Of a stretch of DNA of 45,726 nucleotides, positions 32,897 to 41,232 are shown one piece after another; within the stretch, counting starts at the first letter, position 1; the number at the start of each line of letters is the position of its first letter. The translations under genes and the position numbers were made by a program. The stretch comes from Burkholderiales bacterium (GTDB lineage Bacteria > Pseudomonadota > Gammaproteobacteria > Burkholderiales > Burkholderiaceae), in the NCBI GenBank assembly GCA_026225235.1, contig JAMFSK010000196.1:1-45726 (forward strand), written 5' to 3'. The notes under the pieces are model-generated. The model did not search any database and was not told the DNA's origin. It worked only from the letters and a program-made list of their open reading frames with translations.

Positions 32897-33907
32897 ATGT
32901 TGACGGTGATTTGCGAGACGCCCGGAACACTGAGCGCACTTGAACGGACTCTCCCGGTGCGAGGCGAGAACGAGGTCCTGCTGCGCGTCAAACGCGTCGG
33001 TGTGTGCGGGACGGACTTGCATATCTTCACCGGCAACCAGCCGTATCTCGCCTACCCCCGCGTGATGGGTCACGAATTGTCGGGCGTGATTGAAGAGGCG
33101 CCTGAAGGCAGCCACCTCGTCGCGGGCGACGCGGTCTATGTGATGCCCTATCTGTCCTGCGGGCACTGCATCGCCTGCCGTCGCGGCAAGACCAATTGCT
33201 GCGTGAATATCCAGGTGCTTGGCGTACATCGTGACGGCGCCTTCACCGAATACCTGACCGTCCCCGAGCAGTTCGTCCATAAGGCCGAGGGCATCACGCT
33301 CGATCAGGCGGCGATGGTGGAGTTCCTCGCGATCGGCGCCCATGCAGTCAGGCGGGCCGACGTGAAAGCCGAAGAACGGGTGCTGGTGGTGGGCACCGGT
33401 CCGATCGGCATGGCGGTACTGACCTTCGCGAAGCTGCGTGGTGCGACAGTTACCGCACTCGACACGCGTGCCGACCGGCTCGCTTTCTGCACGAAGCAGC
33501 TCGGCGCCGACGCTGTGGTGCAGATCGGTGAGCACGATGTCGAGCAACTGTCGGCGTTGACCGAGGGTGACTTCTTCGATGTCGTGTTCGATGCGACCGG
33601 CAATCCGAAGGCAATGGAACGCGGCTTCCAGTTCATCGCGCATGGCGGCAAGTATGTACTCGTGTCGATTGTGCGCGACTCGATTACCTTTTCCGATCCG
33701 GAGTTTCACAAGCGCGAGGCCACCCTGCTCGCCAGCCGGAATGCCACGGCCGAAGACTTTGACACGGTCGTCAAGGCAATGCGCGCCGGCCACATTCCGG
33801 ACCAGGCGCTGAATACCCACCGGCTCGCGCTGGCGGACGTGCCAACGCTGTTTTCCGGGCTGCTCAATCCGGGTGCGGGTGTCGTCAAGGCGATCGTCGA
33901 ATGCTGA
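32897..33907 (+). CDS. Zinc-dependent dehydrogenase, L-galactonate 5-dehydrogenase-like
   Basis: Medium-chain zinc alcohol dehydrogenase, 336 aa. Catalytic zinc ligands are C37 (GVCGTDLH), H59 and E60 (GHE); structural-zinc cysteines are C88, C91, C94 and C102. The NAD-binding loop is VGTGPIGMAV. It closely resembles E. coli YjjN/LgoD as I remember it, sharing the GNQPxxxYPRVxGHE and SDPEFHKxExTxxxSRNAT segments; LgoD oxidises L-galactonate to D-tagaturonate. The next gene, overlapping by 7 bp, is of the family that reduces tagaturonate to altronate, which makes the assignment coherent. Other polyol or aldonate substrates remain possible. The ATG has AAGGA 5 nt upstream. Confidence 0.88.
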   Translation: MLTVICETPGTLSALERTLPVRGENEVLLRVKRVGVCGTDLHIFTGNQPYLAYPRVMGHELSGVIEEAPEGSHLVAGDAVYVMPYLSCGHCIACRRGKTNCCVNIQVLGVHRDGAFTEYLTVPEQFVHKAEGITLDQAAMVEFLAIGAHAVRRADVKAEERVLVVGTGPIGMAVLTFAKLRGATVTALDTRADRLAFCTKQLGADAVVQIGEHDVEQLSALTEGDFFDVVFDATGNPKAMERGFQFIAHGGKYVLVSIVRDSITFSDPEFHKREATLLASRNATAEDFDTVVKAMRAGHIPDQALNTHRLALADVPTLFSGLLNPGAGVVKAIVEC

Positions 33908-35094
33908 ACGGTGCTCAGACGGATGGGGTGCCGTCGGGTGTGGGTGCAGATGCACCTTCGCCCTTGCCCTTGAACCAGGCGATTCTCCAGTTCGGTACGA
34001 GCCGCTTCCTGCAGGCACACGTCGATCTGTTCGTCTCCGAAGCACTTGAGCGCGGCGAATCAATCGGTGGCATCACGGTCATTCAGACCACGGATAGCGC
34101 CGACAGCGCTGAGCGTGTGGCCGCGCTGGCTCATGGAGATGGTTATCCCGTTCGGATCCGCGGGGTAAAAGCCGGTGCAGTCGTCGACGAGACGCTGACC
34201 GGTCGTGCGATCCGGCAAGCCGCGCAAACGCGCAGCGATTGGGCGCGCGTACGCGAAGCGTTTACGCATCATGCGCAGGTCATCATTTCCAACACGGGCG
34301 ATCGCGGTTATCAACTCGATGCGCGCGACGAAGTATCCGTCGTCAGCAACCTGACGTATGCGCCACACAGCTTTCCGGCCAAACTGTTGGTGCTGCTGCA
34401 TGCGAGATGGCAGGCGCGTCCCGACGCGCCGCTGTCCTTGTTCCCCTGCGAGCTGATCGAGAAGAACGGCGAGGTGCTGCGCGACCTCGTCGCCGAACTC
34501 GCCACGCAATGGGGCTTGCCCGCGCAGTTCGTGACTTACGTCACCGCGCACTGCGTATGGGCCAATTCGCTCGTCGACCGAATCGTCTCGCAAGCGCTCA
34601 AGCCGGCAGGCGCAGTCGCCGAGCCCTATGCCTTATGGGCCATCGAGCGACAGGCCCGGCTCCAGTTGCCCTGCAGCCATCCGTCGATCGTTGTGACGGA
34701 CGACCTTGAACACTACGAACGCCTCAAGTTGTTCCTGCTGAACCTCGGACATACGTTCCTCGCCGAGCGCTGGCTGCGTGACGGTCGCGCCGCGGACTTC
34801 ACGGTCTACGAGGCGATGAACGAGCCTGCACTACGCGCTGAACTTGAGGCGCTGTGGGTTGACGAAGTGGTGCCGGTCTTTGCGGCGCTCGGCAAGCGCG
34901 ACGATGCACTCGCGTATACCGTCGAAGTGCGCGACCGTTTTCTGAATCCGTTTCTCGCGCATCGGATCGCCGACATCGCGCAAAATCATGCGCAGAAAAA
35001 GCAACGCCGGCTCGCACCTGTGCTCGCGCTCGCCCAGTCTCTGGGCTTGCAGATCGAACAAGCGCGGATCAAGGCCGCGCTCGCCAGCGACTAG
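33901..35094 (+). CDS. Mannitol dehydrogenase family protein (UxaB/tagaturonate reductase-like)
   Basis: Long-chain polyol/aldonate dehydrogenase, 397 aa, shorter than E. coli UxaB (about 480). The N-terminal Rossmann start is ILQFGTSRFLQAHVDLFVSEAL; other shared features are IPCELI-like LFPCELIEKNGEVLRDLV, SLVDRIV, and KLFLLNLGHTFLA, where the catalytic Lys/His pair of the family lies. The N-terminal 25 residues are extra and low complexity. It overlaps the LgoD-like gene by 7 bp, so the two act together: aldonate to keto-uronate to altronate-type aldonate. No uxaA dehydratase is in the window. Its stop codon shares four bases with the stop of the convergent mutarotase-like gene. Confidence 0.87.
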   Translation: MLNGAQTDGVPSGVGADAPSPLPLNQAILQFGTSRFLQAHVDLFVSEALERGESIGGITVIQTTDSADSAERVAALAHGDGYPVRIRGVKAGAVVDETLTGRAIRQAAQTRSDWARVREAFTHHAQVIISNTGDRGYQLDARDEVSVVSNLTYAPHSFPAKLLVLLHARWQARPDAPLSLFPCELIEKNGEVLRDLVAELATQWGLPAQFVTYVTAHCVWANSLVDRIVSQALKPAGAVAEPYALWAIERQARLQLPCSHPSIVVTDDLEHYERLKLFLLNLGHTFLAERWLRDGRAADFTVYEAMNEPALRAELEALWVDEVVPVFAALGKRDDALAYTVEVRDRFLNPFLAHRIADIAQNHAQKKQRRLAPVLALAQSLGLQIEQARIKAALASD

Positions 35095-36077
35095 TCCACG
35101 CTCTCCACGATCGTGTACGAGGCCCACTCGCCGGCCTTCAGCCGGGCGAGCGGCGCATGGGTTTCGATCTCGAAGTACGGCAGACGGGGCGCATTGAAGA
35201 CTTCGAGCGGCGTCCCGTGAGCGTAGGTCGCGTGGGGGTCGATCTGTGAGACACGACGATATCGATGCGGCCCCGCTCGACCTGGTAGCGTGACACGCAT
35301 CTCCCCTCTTGAATGCGCAACACCAAACTTGTATTCGATAGCGCGCTCGCATTCGACGCTTAGCATGGGCTCGCCAGTGCGCGTGCCAAAGCTCACGATA
35401 TCCGACTCGCAGATATCCTCGATGGGCCCCTTGCCTGCAATCTGACGCACTGCCTCGCGCAAGTCCGTGACCGATGCGTCGAGCGCAATCTCGATGTGCG
35501 CCGGACGGTTCAGCATCAGGACCTCCCAGATTCCGCATTCGCGCATGATCGAGCCCTTGTTGGTCAGGCGATGCACGGTTGACCAGGTCGAAGAGGTAGC
35601 ATCCAGCGAAATGCATCGATGAATCTGCAAGCCGCTTTGCGAACAGATAGGGCTTTCGAGTTCGATTCCCATCGAATGTTCATCGCTCCACGTCTTCACG
35701 ACTTTGTAAGCACCGCTGTCGAGATCTCGATGAGGCGCGCCGTCGGGCCAGCGTGACTCGGGTGCCACCCAGGTCTTGCCGCCGCCCCAGAGTGGGAATG
35801 TCCATTCGCCACAGAGGGCGGCCCAGGCGGCCGGGTCGTCGCTCGCTATCTTGCCGGCGAGCGCGGGATTCACGAAGGCAAGCTCCTCGCCGGCGTGCTG
35901 AATACCCATCAGCCGGCCGCCCACCGCGGGCACGACCAGCAGCTCGATCGCACCCTGCCGCAGGCTTAGCGCGGGCCAGTCGTGGTAGTGGGTCCATTCA
36001 AGCGAACGTGGCACGGTGCGCTTGTGTTCGTTTGAGTGCGATGGCCAGTCTGCGAAGTGGGCGATGTCTTCCAGCAT
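35091..36077 (-). CDS. Galactose-mutarotase-like / DUF4380-type protein
   Basis: Protein of 328 aa whose pattern (LLVVPAVGGRLMGIQHAGEELAFVNPALAG; WTFPLWGGGKTWVAPESRWPDG; a run of beta strands; DPHATYAHGTPLEVFNAPRLPYFEIETHAPLARLKAGEW) fits the aldose-1-epimerase-like beta-sandwich superfamily, close to DUF4380 members. The assignment is by look, not by search. It is the last gene of the Als-like operon, 45 bp after the hydroxyacid dehydrogenase stop, so a role in sugar anomer handling or binding is plausible. It converges with the UxaB-like gene at shared stop-codon bases (CTAG). Confidence 0.75.
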   Translation of the reverse strand: MLEDIAHFADWPSHSNEHKRTVPRSLEWTHYHDWPALSLRQGAIELLVVPAVGGRLMGIQHAGEELAFVNPALAGKIASDDPAAWAALCGEWTFPLWGGGKTWVAPESRWPDGAPHRDLDSGAYKVVKTWSDEHSMGIELESPICSQSGLQIHRCISLDATSSTWSTVHRLTNKGSIMRECGIWEVLMLNRPAHIEIALDASVTDLREAVRQIAGKGPIEDICESDIVSFGTRTGEPMLSVECERAIEYKFGVAHSRGEMRVTLPGRAGPHRYRRVSQIDPHATYAHGTPLEVFNAPRLPYFEIETHAPLARLKAGEWASYTIVESVD

Positions 36078-36122
36078 GACCGCTCCTCACGAAATCGATG
36101 GTGTGCATTTACGGGGACCTGC

Positions 36123-37166
36123 CTAGCTTTTCGACACGGGTTTGCTGCGAAACATCGCGACCGTTTCGGGCTGCGCGACCTTGCACATGGCGGGTGGCAA
36201 GCCTCGCGCAATCAACTCGGCATCGGCGACGACACGCTTGCCAATCTCCCGCAACGCCCCGTCCAGCGCGCCTGCCTGGTGTGGCGAGAGCAAGATATGG
36301 TCGATCTCGCGAGCGCGGTGGGTGGGCGGCAGAGGCTCCTCTGGAAACACATCAGTCGCGACCCGAATGCGACCCTTCGCAGCGAAATCGAGCATCGCAT
36401 CGAAGTCGACTACCCCGGCGCGGCTCACCAATACGAGCGCGGCGCCCTCGGGCATCATCGAGAACTCGTTCGCCCCGAGAAAGCCCTGGTTTTCCGAGGT
36501 CACGCCAGCCACCACAAAGACCACCTTGGACTTGCGCAACACCGTCTCGAGCGACGCCGCTTCGCAGCCTTGCGATTCGATCCACATCGACGGCAGCCAC
36601 GGATCGTATGCGCGCACATGGCCGCCAAAGGGGCGCAGCAAGGGCAGGATCGCACGACCGAGATCGCCCATGCCGATGAAGCCGATATCCTGGCGATAGA
36701 GCGTGAACGCATCGCGATTCGCATCGAGCCCGTAACGCTCGGTACCCTGCCGGAAATAGCGATCTGAACGGCTGATACCGCGCGCGAGGTCGATGGCCAT
36801 CCCCAGCGCCGCTTCGGCCACCGGTTCCGCGAACACCGGGCTAATGTTGAGGATGCGCACGCCCTTGCGAAAGCATTCGGCGTAGTCGATATTCGGCAGG
36901 AAGTTGCCTTCGACGTTGAAGATCGCCCGGAGCGACGAGGCCTGCGCAAGTCGTTCGGCGGGCAGGTCGAGCTGGCCGATCATGATGTCGGCGTGGGCGG
37001 CATGCGCGTTGAACACGGCTTCCGTCACCGGGCCATCTTCGTGGATGCTCAGCGTTCCGAGGGCTTCGAGCCGTGCGAGATCGCCCGCATCGAAGATATC
37101 GGCGACGGCGCGCGGTGCCGGCGCCAGAAAGATATGGGGGCGCTTCTTGGTTTCGGGTGTTGCCAT
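36123..37166 (-). CDS. D-isomer-specific 2-hydroxyacid dehydrogenase
   Basis: NAD(P)-dependent 2-hydroxyacid dehydrogenase, 347 aa. The cofactor loop is GMGDLG at residues 165-170. The catalytic Arg-Glu-His set is R249 (VSRAGVVD), E276 (FPEEP) and H296 (SPHQAGA). It oxidises or reduces D-2-hydroxyacids (glyoxylate/hydroxypyruvate reductase or phosphoglycerate dehydrogenase relatives). The ATG has GGAG 7 nt upstream. It follows alsC-like permease gene in the same direction after 119 bp and precedes the mutarotase-like gene, so it probably acts on the imported sugar's acid derivative. It is an unusual partner for an allose-type transporter. Confidence 0.9.
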   Translation of the reverse strand: MATPETKKRPHIFLAPAPRAVADIFDAGDLARLEALGTLSIHEDGPVTEAVFNAHAAHADIMIGQLDLPAERLAQASSLRAIFNVEGNFLPNIDYAECFRKGVRILNISPVFAEPVAEAALGMAIDLARGISRSDRYFRQGTERYGLDANRDAFTLYRQDIGFIGMGDLGRAILPLLRPFGGHVRAYDPWLPSMWIESQGCEAASLETVLRKSKVVFVVAGVTSENQGFLGANEFSMMPEGAALVLVSRAGVVDFDAMLDFAAKGRIRVATDVFPEEPLPPTHRAREIDHILLSPHQAGALDGALREIGKRVVADAELIARGLPPAMCKVAQPETVAMFRSKPVSKS

Positions 37167-37285
37167 GGAAACTCCGGAATAAAGACAGGCAAGGCAAACG
37201 TTTCGCCCGGGTATCGGTTAGGCCGGGTGCATGCGCAGCGCGTCGTAGCTTCGCTGCACATCGGTCGCGTAGGACAAGCAGGCGT

Positions 37286-38311
37286 TCAGCGGCTCTTGCG
37301 CGTGAAGAGCTTGTCGATCGTGACGGCGATAATGATCAGCGCGCCCATGACGATCTGCTGGTAGTACGACTGCACATTCATGATGTTCAGGATGTTGCTG
37401 ATGACGCCGATGATCAGGCCGCCGATCACGACGCCGGTCACCCGGCCCCGACCGCCGAAGAAGCTCGTGCCGCCGATGATCGCCGAGGCGATGGCAAAGG
37501 TCTCGAAGCCGACACCCGCATTCGGTTCAGCCGCCGCCGTGCGGGCGGTCGTGACGACGCCGGCAATCCCGGCGCAGGCGCCCGAGATGACGAACACCAC
37601 GAGCGAATGCAGCTTGACGCTGATCCCCGAATAGAACGCAGCCTGTGCGTTGCCGCCAAGTGCATAGATGTTGCGGCCGAGCTTCGTGTATTTGGTGAGG
37701 AAGAACAGGAACGCGGCCACCACGAACGCGATCATGATCGGAACGGGAATTCCGCCGACACGCCCCGCAATCGTGTCGGTAAAGGCACGGTCGAAACCGA
37801 ACACCGAACTCGCATCCGAAATGATCAGCGTCACGCCGCGATAGATCGCCGCGGTGCCGAGCGTGATGATGAAAGGGTGCAGCTGCGTGAGGTTCACCAG
37901 CATGCCGTTGATCGCGCCGAGCACGATCCCGCACATCACACCGCCCAGCAGGATGGCGAGCCAGAACGGCATGCCGCTCATCATCATCTTCGCCGTGATC
38001 ATCCCCGTCAGGGCCAGCATCGAGCCGACCGAGAGATCGATCCCCGCGATCAGGATCGTGAAGAACTCGCCGCAGGCGAGCAGAACCATCACCGAGCTTT
38101 GCAGCAGCACCTGCAACAGGTTGTCGCGCGTCAGGAAGAACTGCGGCGAGACAGCGCTCGAGATCGCAAACAGCAGCACCAGGATGCCGAAGGTCCCATA
38201 GGTTTGCCAGATCGTGCTGAAGTCGGGCCGTGGCCGCGATGTCCCGGGTTTCGGCACCGGGCTTTGCGGGTTCGACTGGGTCATGGTGATCTTTCCTTTT
38301 GCTTCGCTCAT
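37286..38311 (-). CDS. Sugar ABC transporter permease (AlsC-like)
   Basis: CUT2 permease of 341 aa, about 10 membrane segments. Typical segments: ILIAGIDLSVGSMLALTGMITAK and LGRNIYALGGNAQAAFYSGISV. The start ATG at 38311 overlaps the ATPase stop by 4 bp; an ATG at 38284 has a better ribosome site (AAGGAAAG) and is an alternative, shortening the cytoplasmic N-terminus by nine residues. Works with the adjacent ATPase and binding protein. Confidence 0.92.
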   Translation of the reverse strand: MSEAKGKITMTQSNPQSPVPKPGTSRPRPDFSTIWQTYGTFGILVLLFAISSAVSPQFFLTRDNLLQVLLQSSVMVLLACGEFFTILIAGIDLSVGSMLALTGMITAKMMMSGMPFWLAILLGGVMCGIVLGAINGMLVNLTQLHPFIITLGTAAIYRGVTLIISDASSVFGFDRAFTDTIAGRVGGIPVPIMIAFVVAAFLFFLTKYTKLGRNIYALGGNAQAAFYSGISVKLHSLVVFVISGACAGIAGVVTTARTAAAEPNAGVGFETFAIASAIIGGTSFFGGRGRVTGVVIGGLIIGVISNILNIMNVQSYYQQIVMGALIIIAVTIDKLFTRKSR

Positions 38312-39816
38312 GATGTGGCCACCTGCATGATGTTTTCTTCAGTCGCGTCGCAATTGTCGAAGATCGACGCGATGCGCCCTTCCTTGTAGACGGCGATCCG
38401 GTCGCAGACCCCAAGCAGTTCAGGCAACTCGGATGACACCATGAGGATGCCTTTGCCCGCCGAAGCGAGCTCGCGCATGATCTGGTAGATCTCCGACTTC
38501 GCGCCGATATCGATGCCGCGGGTCGGTTCGTCGAAGATCAGCAGGTCGCAGCCTGCGGCAAGCCACTTCGCAATGATGGCCTTCTGCTGGTTGCCGCCCG
38601 ACAGTTCGGTGATGTTCTGTTCAGTCGACGAACAGCGGATGCGCAATCGCTCGCGATACTCGCGGCCAAAGCGTTTTTCCTTCGCGCGGTCGATCAGGCC
38701 GAGTGACAACGCGCGGTTGGTGTCGCGCAGGAACGGGACGATCGAGATGTTCTCTTCGATCGAGAAATTGTGGAAGAAGCCCGTGTTGCGGCGATCCTCC
38801 GTGACGAAGGCCAGGCCGCGCTTGACGGCTTGATAGGGCGACGTGATGTGGATCGCCTTGCCGTTGAGGAACAGGTCGCCCATCGATCGGCTGCGCACAC
38901 CGAAGATGGTCTCCATCAGTTCGCTGCGGCCCGAGCCGATCAGCCCCGCGAAGCCGAGAATCTCGCCGCGATGCAGATCGAACGACACATCGCGTACACG
39001 CCCATCTTTCGACGACAGGTTGCGTACTGAGAACACGATCTGTGCATGCTCGACCTCCGTGCTGTCGGGGCGGTTGTGTTCGATATCGCGACCGACCATA
39101 TACGACACGAGTTTGTCGGTGGACGTGGTCTTCGCATCGTAGGTGCCGACGTACTTGCCGTCTTTGAGGACGGAGACGCGATCGCCAACGATGGGAATTT
39201 CCTTGAGCTTGTGCGAGATATAGACGATGCCCACGCCCGCACGTTTGAGCTCGTTGATGACTGTGAACAGATGGCCGACCTCTTCGTCCGTCAGCGACGA
39301 GGTGGGCTCGTCCATGATGATCAGACGGGCGTCGCTCGCGAGCGCCTTGGCAATCTCGACCTGCTGTTTCTCCGAGATACTCAGATCGCCGACCAACGTG
39401 CGCGGGTCGCGGCGCAAGCCCACACGTTCGAGGCCTTCGCGCGCTTTGGCGTTCATGAACTTGCGGTCGACAACGGGCACGCCGAGCAGCCTCACCGTCG
39501 GGATCTTGCCGACGAACAGGTTCTCTTCGACGCTCAGGTAGTCGATCACACTGAGTTCCTGGTAGATCACCCGGATACCGTGCTCGGCCGAGAGTGTCGG
39601 TGTGAGTTTCTCGTATTGCGTGCCGCCGAGCGTGATCGTGCCGGAGCTCGGTTCATAGATCCCGCCGAGGATCTTCATGAGGGTCGATTTGCCGGCGCCG
39701 TTCTCGCCGAGCAGCACATGGACTTCGCCCGCTTTGACGTCGAAGCTGACGTCCTGCAGGGCGACTGTGCCGGGGAACCGTTTGACGATGTCCTTGACTG
39801 CGACCAGTGTTTCCAT
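38308..39816 (-). CDS. Sugar ABC transporter ATP-binding protein (AlsA-like)
   Basis: Double ATPase of a CUT2 importer, 502 aa. First domain: Walker A GENGAGKS at residues 37-44, signature LSISEKQQVEIAKAL, Walker B LIIMDEPTSSL. Second domain: degenerate Walker A GFAGLIGSGRSEL and LSGGNQQKAIIAKWL. The ATG at 39816 was chosen; a TTG two codons earlier is open. AAAGG precedes it. Between this gene and the binding-protein gene there is 176 bp in which CAAAGGCTTG occurs twice on the minus strand. The binding protein's likeness to AlsB suggests a D-allose-type ligand. Confidence 0.92.
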   Translation of the reverse strand: METLVAVKDIVKRFPGTVALQDVSFDVKAGEVHVLLGENGAGKSTLMKILGGIYEPSSGTITLGGTQYEKLTPTLSAEHGIRVIYQELSVIDYLSVEENLFVGKIPTVRLLGVPVVDRKFMNAKAREGLERVGLRRDPRTLVGDLSISEKQQVEIAKALASDARLIIMDEPTSSLTDEEVGHLFTVINELKRAGVGIVYISHKLKEIPIVGDRVSVLKDGKYVGTYDAKTTSTDKLVSYMVGRDIEHNRPDSTEVEHAQIVFSVRNLSSKDGRVRDVSFDLHRGEILGFAGLIGSGRSELMETIFGVRSRSMGDLFLNGKAIHITSPYQAVKRGLAFVTEDRRNTGFFHNFSIEENISIVPFLRDTNRALSLGLIDRAKEKRFGREYRERLRIRCSSTEQNITELSGGNQQKAIIAKWLAAGCDLLIFDEPTRGIDIGAKSEIYQIMRELASAGKGILMVSSELPELLGVCDRIAVYKEGRIASIFDNCDATEENIMQVATS

Positions 39817-39992
39817 GCCCAAGCCTTTGCCCTTGCGTTGCCCGCGCGGTGACCTTCACCTTTGCCTTCGGGCAAGCCTTTGTCAGACTGTTGCGCGCTT
39901 GACTGCGCTCGTTTGACGCGCGCCGAAACGCGATGCGCTGCATGCCGTCATCACCACCGACGTAGTGCAGGTATCGCGTCCCGGTGTAGCGC

Positions 39993-40946
39993 CTATTGCG
40001 TGACCAGATTCGAGTCGATCGCGATGAACGTCGGTTCGTTGTCGGGCTTGATGGCAGGCTTGTTCTTCAGAGCGTCCAGCAGGATATCGACCGACTTGGC
40101 GCCGATCGATGCGGAGTCTTGCGCGGCCGTTGCAGTCAACTCGTGATGTTTGACCGAGTCGATGGCTTCAGGCGCGCCGTCGGTGCCCACCACGATGACC
40201 TTGCCGAGCTTGTCTGCGTTCTTGACGGCTTGCACCGCGCCCAGCGCCATCGTGTCGTTGGCAGCGTAGATAGCCTTCAGGTCAGGATTGCGCTGAAGGA
40301 TATTGGTCGTGACGTCGAGGGCTTTCGAACGATCCCAATCGGCAGGCTGGCTTGCCACGAGCGTGACGTTGCTGGCGGCCTTGAAGGCCTGCGTCGCACC
40401 GTCACGGCGTGCGTCGCCGCTGGCATTGCCCGCCTTACCTTCAATGATGGCGACCTTGCCACCACCTGCGCCCAGCTTGCTTACGATGTAAGCGCCCGCT
40501 TTCTTGCCCAGCGCGAGATTGTCAGTCGCGATAAAGGCGACAACCGATCCACCGGCTGCCTTGAGCTGTGTCGTATCGATCTTTTCATCGATGTTGACGA
40601 CGTAGATGCCCTTCTTGTTGGCGTTGACGATCGCCTGAATCAAGCTCACGGGTGAGATCGGTGCGAGACCGATGGCCTTGTAGTTCTTGTTCACCACATC
40701 TTCAGTCAGACGCTGCTGGCCCTGGATGTCGTCTTCGCTATTGCCGGCGAGGACATCGACGGTCACGCCGCGCTTTTTTGCTTCAGCCAGGATGCCGTTT
40801 TTCATCGAGACCCAGTAGGGGTTCGACAGTGTCTTCAGGACGATCGCGATCTCGGCGTTGTCGGCCGAAGCGGGCAATGCCACGCTCATACCAAGTACCA
40901 GCGTGGCGGAGCCGATCATCGCGGCGGTGAGTTTTCTCAGATTCAT
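39993..40946 (-). CDS. Sugar-binding protein, AlsB-like (D-allose type)
   Basis: Periplasmic binding protein of 317 aa with a signal peptide at residues 1-28 (cleavage after ASA). It follows E. coli AlsB closely over long stretches as I recall it: VLKTLSNPYWVSMKNGI, GIYVVNIDEKID, VAIIEGKAGNASGDARR, VASQPADWDRSKALDV and YAANDTMALG. D-allose, D-psicose or a related rare hexose is therefore the best ligand guess. It is the first gene of the minus-strand operon, with a ROK regulator divergent from it. The allose-6-phosphate isomerase, epimerase and kinase genes of E. coli als are absent from the window, except that a ketose 3-epimerase and kinase sit 38 kb away. Confidence 0.93.
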   Translation of the reverse strand: MNLRKLTAAMIGSATLVLGMSVALPASADNAEIAIVLKTLSNPYWVSMKNGILAEAKKRGVTVDVLAGNSEDDIQGQQRLTEDVVNKNYKAIGLAPISPVSLIQAIVNANKKGIYVVNIDEKIDTTQLKAAGGSVVAFIATDNLALGKKAGAYIVSKLGAGGGKVAIIEGKAGNASGDARRDGATQAFKAASNVTLVASQPADWDRSKALDVTTNILQRNPDLKAIYAANDTMALGAVQAVKNADKLGKVIVVGTDGAPEAIDSVKHHELTATAAQDSASIGAKSVDILLDALKNKPAIKPDNEPTFIAIDSNLVTQ

Positions 40947-41075
40947 TTTTGTGTCTCCTGATGTGCCCGTGTTCGGGCGGGCTGGACTGCTCTTTTAAGT
41001 CTTATCGGTGTGGCCCGACTTTGGCTTGTCAAATGAGTATATGGGGCTGTTCGTAAGCCGCTATTTTGTAATATT

Positions 41076-41087
41076 TAATTCGAATTA
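41076..41087. promoter_or_regulatory. AT-rich palindrome between alsB-like and ROK genes
   Basis: TAATTCGAATTA, a perfect 12-bp palindrome in the 286-bp divergent region, flanked by GTAAT and ATTAC-like half-sites. Candidate ROK operator or promoter element for the binding-protein gene. Confidence 0.45.
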
Positions 41088-41232
41088 CGACATAAATAGC
41101 CCACCTATCGGCCAAATGTCTGACGGGTTGTCGCGGGTTCCGTCGAAAAGGTATGCTGCGGAAACTATTGCCCTGTTTATTATCAGGTCCGCTTTCGAAC
41201 CTGTGGTCGCTCGCTGTTTCCCACGGATCATC

